DNA of 64,000 nucleotides from Solen grandis (Eukaryota > Mollusca > Bivalvia > Adapedonta > Solenidae): the NCBI GenBank assembly GCA_021229015.1, contig CM037794.1, forward strand, positions 42,427,126-42,491,125. Reading direction: 5' to 3'. Below are positions 56,200-64,000 of this stretch, one piece after another. The notes below the pieces were generated by a model. That model saw only the letters and a list, made by a program, of their open reading frames with translations, did no database searches and had not been told where the DNA came from. The position numbers were made by a program, and so were the translations under genes. Each line of letters starts with the position of its first letter. Within the stretch, counting starts at the first letter, position 1.

Positions 56200-59100
56200 C
56201 TGGCAAAGAAGGAAATTAAATATTAATTAAAAACTTCATGTGAATAAAATGTTAACAAAAGACACGTTGTGTCTTGCACTTAAAGAAATATATATAGCTG
56301 TATATACATGTATGTGCTTTATTGAACGTGGACAAGCGAACTTTAAAAAAAAAAAAAGCAATCCCAATACAAAAACCAACATAGTATTGGTCACAACAGA
56401 TGCAACAGGGCGTGGCAGACAACCCGACTAACCTGCACTGGACGCGACCCTCGTGACTGAGACGAAGGCCCACAATCGATATCTGCTCCGCAGACATGTC
56501 TATCCCAGTTGTCTGAAATAAAACATTGCTGCTTATAGACAACAGAAAGAGGCTCAGCTTAAAAGCGAAAAAGATTAAAAGAACACGCGCGCGCGCGTAA
56601 AAAATTCATTGTACAATGTACGATCGATCTTAATTTCCTTACTTTCCAAATATATTTAAGCTTAAATAAAAAATTAATTGAAAAAGAAAAACTTGCACAA
56701 AAAAAAAACGAAAAAACAACAACAACAAAACAACCCTTCAATAATATACATACTGGATCATTGTTTAAATAATACGAGTATCACAGTTATACAATTTGTT
56801 TGGCGCACAGCGTAAAGAACAGTTCAAGGATATTTTGGCTCAGTGTCAAGATAATGGTGCCAAGTGTTGTATCATGCCACTTGTCTACGGCGTGTTATCT
56901 CAGTGATGCAGCACCACACCTGTCTCATGTGCATCAGGTCCTCTAACTATTATAACAGTCGAGGGGACGTCTAACGAGTGCATGTTTTACTTTGTTGAAT
57001 ATTCCAATAAAGTCGAGCTAAGAGTTAATTCGCAAATAGACATATTTTGACAAGTGTATTATATTCTCACCTTCATAAGAGATCTGAACTGCTTTATATC
57101 AGCACTGTAGTCATCATCCAAGATGGGTACCAGCAATTCCCCGAGGTCAAGTCCGGCATTGTCAACGTACATTTTGAACACCCCAACCGGGTCCACCCTG
57201 AAAGCGGTTAGCCGGGCACTGTTTGTCCGTGTAAATTCGGGGATAACCCCTTCATTGATGATCTTAATCCCTCGTTCCTCTTGTAACTTTAATTGTAGTT
57301 TTGCAAAATTGATTTTCACCATTATATTCTGAAATGGAATAAAACAGTATTGGTAGTGATAAAAAATAGAAATAAAGTTGTTATTTTTTTATGTATAAGC
57401 AAATGAATTTTGTCAAAAGTAAGTACCATATAATTGTCAGGAATTGCTTTACTCCTTATCAGTAAACCCCTGTCTATTGAGAAATTCTCGATAAAATGTA
57501 CATACCACTGAAAGTGATATTGTGACCGTTAAAACAGGTTGACCGCTTCATACTGATGACCGCAAGCAGAATTTCAACCTATTTATTACATGTACATGTA
57601 TATTCGTTTTTTAAGCATTTTACTTTAGCAAACGATTAAAACATTAAGCATTTTAATTCTACTTCATCTTAAGATAAGTTTTGTGATGTTTTTTTAACAA
57701 AATCTTATGAAAGTAAATTCTGTTAACTTGTTTATCTTTGATAACATTTGTATGTTTACACAATCATATAAAATGAAATACATGTAAACAATACTATTTG
57801 ATGATTCCTATCTTTATTTTTTTTAAGTTAAAACTGAGACCTTACATGCTGACTAGTAGTTGCTGGCATTGTCATTATGACGTTTGCTTGATTTCTTGCC
57901 TGACATGCCAGATCCAACCACAGTAAAGGGTGAAGTTAACTTGGCTGACACTAAATCTATGGACAGCCCATGCTCTCTTTGGCACAGTTACAGAATTCTG
58001 TGACTTGTGTTTTATATCTGACGACGAAATGATTTTGCAGGTGGGTCCAAACAGATAAACTTAATATAGTTTTACAATGACTAGACAGAAAGCGACAACG
58101 CTAATGTAAATCTTCACGGTTCTGATTGGAGCGGTGGCATGTGGTCCTTGGTGTGTGAAGAAACCGGAATACCAGGAGAAAGAGAAAACCCACGTGCCCG
58201 AACTGGCGTTCACATACAATATAGGCCCGACATAGAATCGAATCCGAGTGTACTGGTCAAATGTCAGAATACGCTATTCGGATTCCCAAACATACATCAT
58301 ATATATTAATGGGGCATTATCGATAAAGGAGGAATCTTAGTTGAAGAAAACAATTCTGAAGAAATGGAACTCACGCTAAAGTCGAGAAGTTCTATCTCGG
58401 AGACATCGTTACAGTCTACAGCTTCCAGGATCACCATGGCTCCGTCTGAGTCGAACGGATTGGAGCCACACTGTTGAAGGCGTCATGAAAGTGGAAAATG
58501 GTTTGTTAGTTTAAAATGACTGTCTCCGACCGCTACGTGGTCAGTTAGGGTGGTCTCGGGTTTGATCCCTGTTCAAGATACACTAAAGTCGTTAAAATGG
58601 TACTGGTAGATTCATGCTTGGCGCATACCAAAAATACGGGGTAGCTCAAGGACTGGTTAGCCGGCTGTCTGGATAATGTAATGCGGAGTATTTTTTTATA
58701 TAACACTGTTGTAAATGTGACTACGCTGTATTTGTCTAACGTATAAATACTGTGCGTGTTGCATATAAACCATCTAAAATATGATGTTGTTTTTATTGAA
58801 ATGTTCAAAATGTTTCAACATTTATTTTGAACGGCAATCATTTACTTCACAACACAAAATATAAACCTATTCTTTAGCACACAGTACCTTCAACACTTTG
58901 AGTGTATCATTCTCCTTCAATCCTCGGGCCAGTGCATTGGCTCCATCCATACTGATCCTGTTGAGACTGATGTCCAGTTCCAATAAGGTCCTATTCTCCT
59001 TGAGGGCTTTGCTCATGGCCTCGCCCCCATTCTTCCCAAGGCCCGCCATAGCCATGTTGAAACTCTTCAGTCCTACGTTCTCCTGAATAAAAAGGTCCAG

Positions 59101-62100
59101 GTCAGGAATTAATTGATAAAAGTTATCTTGATAATCTAGAGATAACCCACACATTGCTTATGAGCAAAACTGAAATAAAAATGTTAAAGATTAAAGTCAT
59201 TGATGTTGGTTATAATCAAATTACCTAATATCTTAAACAGTCATATAAAATTCTTCTTTTTTCGGAGCGGGATGTCGTGGGTTCGATCCCCGACCGCGAC
59301 ATACCAAAGTCATAAACATTGATACTGTTATAGCTCCCTTGCTTGGCGCTCAGCATAAAAGGGTAGTTCCAGGACTGGCTAGTCCGGTGTCAGGAATATG
59401 ACCGGGTGTGGTATCATTGCCACTTATCTACGGCTTTATACTGCAGTGTGGTAGCACTATATCTGTCTCAAGTAGATATCGTCTTCAAATGACTGATATA
59501 TTGTCGGCGGGACGTTAAACCCAACAAACACTTTTCTTCTTTTTCATTTACAAAATCAATATTGATTGCAAATTGTTAATGGAAAATAATTTAACAATCT
59601 ACTGATTGATTTCTCGTGCACGATAGTTTCATAGATGCACCCCTGCCCCCAAACAATCGATCTGAGATTCACCCAGTCTTATCTTCTAAGTTTTCAGCTT
59701 TATTTCCGTCATCATGGTCAAAATCTGTGGTAGGCCATGTCAGGGAAGACAACCGTAACCTGTACTGCTTCAGCTAGGAGTACCGCCCCTTTGGTCTTAA
59801 AGTGGTTCCAGCTTAGATCCAGTACCTCGAGGGTTGTGTTATCCGACATGGCGGCCTTGAACAGCCTTGCACCCTCGTCCTCGAAACAATTGTTACCTAG
59901 CAACAACGTCTTTAGCAGTTTATTGTTCTGGAAATGATAAGCAGGTCATGAGTATTTGTACATCCTGTGGTAATATATTTTGATATTCTATCGATTTTGA
60001 CATTTTTCAAATGCACCCTCAATGAAGGCTTGGGTTGGACCAGTGCTTTGCGTCTGGAAAGATCATGGCACAATCTTGTCTTAGCCAGGACTCGATTTAA
60101 CAATTAATTAATGTGCGACCACATGCTCTTCCAGTGGGTTAATAACAATAAATTTATGGTATTTCTCTTGGGCATTTCATGTTGTTATCACAACATTGTT
60201 TTGTAGATCATTCGATAATTCCTAAATTGATTAATTATTTTTATGAATCTTAACCGATAATATTTTCATAATGTTTAATCATATTGCTCCAAAGTTACAA
60301 AGGAAATAGATTTTTAACATATTGAAAGGAAAACGAGATAGTGATCATTTTCGAAGGTTCCACCGATACAGTTGTCATTATAAACTCAACTTATCAAATC
60401 AATTCGTTGATCATATCAGTTCGTTAATTTCCGCCGTATATTCAGACATAGGACGAGTTAGATTTGATTTACGATAACTTAACTTATTGGGAGATCGATG
60501 ATATTAAGGATTAACTTGATTGCAGAATACTTTTGTATTATGTATTTGTATAAACTGTACATCAAATATCTGTATTTTGTACTTGAATAAGAAAGGCTAT
60601 GTTCCAGTGAAACTTATGTGGATCTCATACAAACAAATCACGTGTGATAGAAAGACAAGCGAACGGACAGCAATACTTACGATCAATACTTCACAGAACA
60701 CGGGAGCAGCACCATCACCAATTTCGTTACCTATGTAAATAATATATATATATTTTACATCAATGAAAGTAAGTGCTTACTTACATATTTCATATCAGTC
60801 GCATCTACTCGACAAATCCAGGCCAAATGGCAATATATTTCGATGAAATGAGTGAGGTGTTCCAAATGAAAGTTATCCCTTTCCCTCATAGAGGAAACCA
60901 TGAAAAGACCTATGCGTACAGCATAAAACCAGATCAGCCTGCGAGTAGGCTGATCAGGTTTTATGCTGTTCGCTGCTCCTCAGTGGTCTGGAAATGAGGA
61001 TTTTATAATTAAATTTAGTAAGGTTTAACTGTGGTTTTCTGCAGATCAGGCTTTATGTGGTACCTATTGAGTGCGTCAAAATGAGTCTTTATGAGGGAAA
61101 GGGTTATACTGATAGGACTAGGAAGATCATGAAATATTCTTGCACCCAACGGCGCTCGAACCCACGACCTTTGATCTTGGCCATGAACACTAAACCATTG
61201 CGCTCGAGGTACATGTATTTCAGAGAAAAACTTAATTTCTCACACAATACTTTACGAAAGTCTCATTTACATGTACACATATACTAACTGGGTATTACAA
61301 ACCAGAAACACACACGTTTTGCATTGTTTATTTATTTATTTTTAGATATATTTTAAACTAGTTCACATATCCATAGATGTATGAGTTTATACATATCAAA
61401 CCATTTAAATAACCAAAAAGCTAAGCACAGAGGGTGTCGAAACAATTACCATGTTTTTCATGTAAAAAAAAAAGCATTTATTCAAATTGCTTTGACAAGT
61501 AAATAAATTTAAAAAAAAACAACATTTTCTGGAAAAGGGATTACCTGTCATGTCCACCTTGTAGAGATTTCTGTTGTGGATCAGCATCTCCCCGATACAT
61601 TTACCGCCCTCAGTACCAAGGTTATTTTCCGCTAGCACCTGTAATAACAATAAATAAATAAATAGATAAAAATGATAAGTAGCATCATCTTAATCATTTT
61701 TTAGTTACTTTAACCCTTTCCCTCATAGAAGACACCATGAAAAGACCTATGCGAACTGCATAAAACCAGATCAGCCTGCGAGTTACTCGCAGGCTGATCA
61801 GGTTTTATGCTGTTCGCTGCTCCTCAGTGGTCTGGAAATGAGGATTTTGAAGGTTTAACTGTGATTTTCTGCAGATCAGGCTTTATGTGGTACCTATTGA
61901 GTGCGTCAAAATGAGTCTATATGAGGGAAAGGGTTAAACTTATTTCCTCATTTCCTACACTTATCGCTCTCGATGGTTCCTTTGATGGACTAGTACTTTA
62001 ATAATAATATCTTTATTTTTAGAGGATAATAAATTTGTCAATGCCATTCTTCCATATGTCCTCTCAACAATAATATAATACAATTTGTAGGTATTAAAAG

Positions 62101-63899
62101 TGAATAAAAAATCACTAACATATGTTGATGTGGTGATGAAAATTATTCAAAATATCGTCAACATATGGATGTACTTTGTACATTTGAAAGTTATGAAAAA
62201 CTTAATCAACCCAGGTAACACTAATATTTATTGATTTATTTTTCTTATTAATTTATTCTTTCCCTAGTATATGAAATCTGAACTGTTAGTAGGATCACGT
62301 GTATGTTTATTTATAGGACACTTACTGATGACGTGATTGGTCGCAATCTTTTTACAGAGTTAATTAATCGAGTAAATGCGTATGTCATTGTTTGCACAGG
62401 TATGCCAGAATTGAACAAGATAACACTTACTGATTGTGAGCGGATCAAAAATAATGCGACCTTGAATACTAGGTATGGGAAAGATCAAGTTTATTTAAAC
62501 TATAATACGTTTTGCGTGCTAGAGGTTCTGAAATAAAATACTGACTCAATATGTTTTAATCGTTTGTAGTATGTCGTATGGACATGTACTTCAACACAAT
62601 GGGAAAATGATACGACAGCAAAAATATAGTTCGCAGTCCAGATATTGTAGTTTTTATATGACTGTTTTTATCCCAATGTGATGAGTTGTGAATTATCAAT
62701 TAATACTTGTATTGCAACAAATCTGCAGATTTCCGTTGGTGGAATTTACATAGACCTTCGTGTAGGTTTGTGGTGATTTAAATTAACTTCATTTTTTTTT
62801 TTTTTTTTTTTTTGTCTATCAAGAAAAAAAATTTGCACTTCTGTTGAAAACCTGTGTCTGTTTGAAGGTGACCACAGTACCCACGCACCACGAATAACCT
62901 TTTATATTTTAATGTGGACTTACCAGTTCAGTTATAAAGAAGTTCTCCTTTAATACTTTTGTTAGACATATTGCACCAGTCTCGTCTATTGCATTGCCAG
63001 TTAGATTCAGGATTTCTATATTTGTGTTGGACTGAAAAGAAGAATCGATATGTAGTTATATAAAGACAAAAAAAAATTATATTTAAGATATAATCTCTCT
63101 CTCCCCGCCATTGACTAATATATATATCATCGAACATCTCTTATCTCTCCTTCTCACATACAATATCCAATCAAGACACATGTTTTTAACTTTCACAGAT
63201 ATTTTTGCAGTAGATCCGAGATGTTTTTGCTGAGTTTCATATTAAAGCCCCTATACAAATACATTAAGATTGTTGGTATAGATATAATGGGGCAATGGAG
63301 CAGCTCTGCTGCTGCAAGACTAACATTTGTCAAAATAAATCTTATTTAAGCTTATCCTTCCTATTGTGAAAAGTAGCAGACTAAGTACTAACATATATAG
63401 AGAGAGCAAACACTGGGGAATGGACGAGGATCGTTGTACTCTGTCGGACATGGCAATACAGACGTCCCTCCACATTTAGAAGTCATCCGAAATTTGTGAC
63501 CAAAAATAGAACTATATGACGAAAGTTTCCCTTCAAAAAGAAGTTTGTTATTATTATCGTCATACATTTACTTCACTAATAGGAGTTATATACTCGCGAT
63601 ATTTCTGACTGATTTTTTTTTCTATATTTTGAAATATTTCTTATGCTTGTGGAAAATCAAATGTGGGGATATTTTGTGAAATTGGGTCTAGTATTCAGAT
63701 CCATGGAGTAATACCTGCAGGGGGACTGCAAGGGCTTTCATACGTTGAGGGCCAAGCCCGTGGAACTTCATCCTCAGCTCTCGGTCCTGTATGTGCTTGA
63801 TGAAGTAGGTGGTGGGGCTGATACCCATGTCCTCGCACACCTTCACGTACTTGTCCTTGCCCGTCAGGTCCAGTTCGAATCTCTCCGGGTACAGCCACC
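56052..63899 (-). CDS. LRRC74A: leucine-rich repeat-containing protein 74A, 5' end off window
   Basis: Ten exons (63899-63715, 63031-62924, 61638-61545, 60730-60681, 59927-59760, 59082-58888, 58470-58375, 57328-57071, 56512-56433, 56199-56052) join in phase to 459 codons plus TGA. The N-terminal block (YFIKHIQDRELRMKFHGLG, then MKALAVPLQ) and about eight NLR/RI-type repeats (LNLTGNAIDETGA, VDMTGNEIGDGAA, LDLSWNHFKTKGA, LDISLNRISMDGA) match LRRC74A/B. After the repeats, IELLDFSNIMV and a helical DPVGVFKMYVDNAGLD segment match the LRRC74A C-terminal region. The function of LRRC74 proteins is little known; a scaffold or ciliary role would be a guess. The A form is preferred over B because of the C-terminal segment. 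Confidence 0.93.
56433..56512 (-). CDS. LRRC74A: LRRC74A exon (GIDMSAEQISIVGLRL)
   Basis: 80 bp, phase 0 in and 2 nt out, donor GCAG|GTTAGT. Encodes TTGIDMSAEQISIVGLRL and SHEGRVQC. Confidence 0.88.
56795..56985 (+). mobile_element. SINE body fragment in LRRC74A intron
   Basis: Contains TTGGCGCACAGCGTAAAGAA, CCACTTGTCTACGGCGTGTT and GGGGACGTCTAACGAG, degenerate versions of the body in 59258-59545 (TTGGCGCTCAGCATAAAAGG, CCACTTATCTACGGC, GGGACGTTAAACCC). The tRNA head is absent. Confidence 0.6.
57071..57328 (-). CDS. LRRC74A: LRRC74A exon, post-repeat helical region
   Basis: 258 bp, phase 0 to 0, acceptor TCCATTTCAG, donor AAG|GTGAGA. Encodes NIMVKINFAKLQLKL, DPVGVFKMYVDNAGLDLGEL and LMK. The segment has an EF-hand-like helical pattern without an obvious calcium loop. 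Confidence 0.92.
57329..58374 (-). other. LRRC74A intron
   Basis: No exon. 58100-58250 has a conserved repeat core, AACCGGAATACCAGGAGAAA followed by GAGAAAACCCACGTGCCCGA, a word common in invertebrate short repeats. Poly-A/T stretches elsewhere. Confidence 0.55.
58375..58470 (-). CDS. LRRC74A: LRRC74A exon (LLDFS)
   Basis: 96 bp, phase 0 to 0, acceptor CTTCAACAG, donor AGC|GTGAGT. Encodes CGSNPFDSDGAMVILEA and VSEIELLDFS; the last repeat and the transition to the C-terminal region. Not visible in an ORF search because it is short. Confidence 0.9.
58507..58790 (+). mobile_element. degraded SINE in LRRC74A intron
   Basis: Head with GGTCTCGGGTTTGATCCCTG (B-box-like) at about 58551, followed by CTTGGCGCATACCAAAAATA and GGACTGGTTAGCCGGCTGTC, body words of the SINE at 59258. 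The 3' portion is lost or replaced by AT-rich sequence. Confidence 0.6.
58888..59082 (-). CDS. LRRC74A: LRRC74A exon, two LRRs
   Basis: 195 bp, phase 0 to 0, acceptor TTTTATTCAG, donor AAG|GTACTG. Encodes ENVGLKSFNMAMAGLG and LLELDISLNRISMDGA, LKENDTLKVLK; classic 28-residue ribonuclease-inhibitor-type repeats. Confidence 0.93.
59258..59545 (+). mobile_element. SINE with GGGACGTTAAACCC core
   Basis: Head GGATGTCGTGGGTTCGATCC with B-box; body CTTGGCGCTCAGCATAAAAG, GTTCCAGGACTGGCTAGTCC, CCACTTATCTACGGC, then GTCGGCGGGACGTTAAACCC and a T-rich tail. The GGACGTTAAAC core recurs across molluscan and other invertebrate SINEs (Meta-type core, from memory). The best preserved of three copies in this gene. 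Confidence 0.7.
59760..59927 (-). CDS. LRRC74A: LRRC74A exon, LRR (LDLSWNHF)
   Basis: 168 bp, phase 0 to 0, acceptor CATTTCCAG, donor ACAG|GTTACG. Encodes NNKLLKTLLLGNNCFEDEGA and LEVLDLSWNHFKTKGA. Confidence 0.93.
59928..60680 (-). other. LRRC74A intron
   Basis: About 60020-60110 is a short repeat (GGTTGGACCAGTGCTTTGCG, CTTGTCTTAGCCAGGACTCG) shared with 35500 and 61965. The rest is AT-rich. Confidence 0.55.
60681..60730 (-). CDS. LRRC74A: LRRC74A micro-exon
   Basis: 50 bp, 2 nt in, phase 0 out, acceptor TTTACATAG, donor ATC|GTAAGT. Encodes NEIGDGAAPVFCEVLI, the second half of one LRR. Found only by phase and motif. Confidence 0.9.
60873..61107 (+). mobile_element. TTAA-family palindromic MITE, copy 6 with TTAT sites
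   Basis: Same family but flanked by TTAT on both sides instead of TTAA, with intact CCCTTTCCCTCATA ends. The palindrome centre is deleted: CCTGCGAGTAGGCTGATC lacks AACTCGC, so the hairpin is shortened. 235 bp. Confidence 0.9.
61138..61215 (-). other. tRNA-like SINE head fragment
   Basis: Inverse B-box GGCGCTCGAACCCACGACC at about 61151-61169, followed by a degenerate tRNA-like body. Only the head is visible; the ends are undefined. Confidence 0.45.
61545..61638 (-). CDS. LRRC74A: LRRC74A exon (VLAENNLGTEGG)
   Basis: 94 bp, phase 0 in and 1 nt out, acceptor TTATTACAG, donor ACAG|GTAATC. Encodes VLAENNLGTEGGKCIGEML and LYKVDMTG. Confidence 0.93.
61710..61937 (+). mobile_element. TTAA-type palindromic MITE, copy 7
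   Basis: TTAA on both sides and intact ends. Internal deletion of about 14 bp after GAGGATTTTG (the AATTTGGTAAGG part is lost). Palindrome intact but for AACTGCATAAAACC in the left arm. Confidence 0.9.
61938..62923 (-). other. LRRC74A intron
   Basis: AT-rich, no exon. Contains a 22-T run at 62792-62813 and a short repeat word (CTCTCGATGGTTCC) at 61968. Confidence 0.6.
62924..63031 (-). CDS. LRRC74A: LRRC74A exon (LNLTGNAIDETGA)
   Basis: 108 bp, phase 0 to 0, acceptor TCTTTTCAG, donor CTG|GTAAGT. Encodes SNTNIEILNLTGNAIDETGA and LKENFFITEL, the first clear LRR. Confidence 0.93.
63032..63714 (-). other. LRRC74A intron
   Basis: AT-rich with no recognised repeat or exon. Confidence 0.6.
63715..63899 (-). 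CDS. LRRC74A: LRRC74A exon, N-terminal cap
   Basis: 185 bp, 2 nt in, phase 0 out, acceptor TTTGTTTCAG, donor GCAG|GTATTA. Encodes WLYPERFELDLTGKDKYVKV and MKFHGLGPQRMKALAVPLQ, the family-specific segment before the repeats. GC-rich; a second open frame in the same stretch is a shadow. Earlier exons lie beyond 64000. Confidence 0.93.
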
Positions 63900-64000
63900 C
63901 TGAAACAAACACAAAGATGACGTCTTTACGTACATGGCTACGTAGTATGTAAAACATTACATTGACATTAGGGTTTTGCCTCTACGAGGACGGGAACCAA

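Overview
This is non-coding-rich eukaryotic nuclear DNA: AT-rich, with intron-split genes, canonical GT/AG splice sites, abundant short DNA transposons, tRNA-like SINEs and minisatellites. The coding content (a mollusc-type GH5 mannanase start, BPNT1, LRRC74A, a macro-domain protein) and the repeat style (elements that begin AACAAGAGGGCC and have internal ~160-169 bp tandem bodies) suggest a bivalve mollusc, probably a heterodont. The species is inferred, not proven. No complete gene lies in the window, and every gene I could support is on the minus strand.

Layout. (1) 1-3850: a 38-40 bp minisatellite in four sequence blocks, split at 1189-1998 by a pogo/Tigger-like element with a clean TA target duplication. 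(2) 4404-16347: exons of a macro (ADP-ribose-binding) domain gene, with MITEs, two pearl/Helentron-like tandem-bodied elements and SINEs in its introns. The 3' part lies beyond position 1, so the minisatellite would sit in one of its introns. (3) 16.5-36.8 kb: a gene-poor tract made of transposon remnants, tandem arrays and featureless AT-rich DNA. (4) 36822-42431: six exons of BPNT1 (3'(2'),5'-bisphosphate nucleotidase) with an unusual repetitive acidic C-terminal tail. Its first exon was not found. (5) 42.8-44.6 kb: nested fold-back DNA, then a 100-base N gap at 45004-45103. (6) 47292-50273: the first two exons (signal peptide and start of the catalytic domain) of a GH5 beta-mannanase-like gene, with the rest missing. 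(7) 50.7-54.6 kb: an inverted-repeat element and a 2.3 kb element carrying about five 331-bp tandem units. (8) 56052-63899: ten phase-consistent exons of LRRC74A through to the stop codon. Its 5' end is beyond position 64000, and SINEs and MITEs crowd its introns.

The four genes are unrelated in function (NAD/ADP-ribose signalling, nucleotide and sulfate metabolism, polysaccharide digestion, leucine-rich-repeat scaffold); nothing suggests a cluster. The most interesting material is the repeats: a seven-copy TTAA-type MITE with a ~60-bp internal palindrome, tandem-bodied elements of shared period, large fold-backs, an AGGTCA-rich array, and a probable assembly fault around the N gap where two same-strand genes each lose exons.
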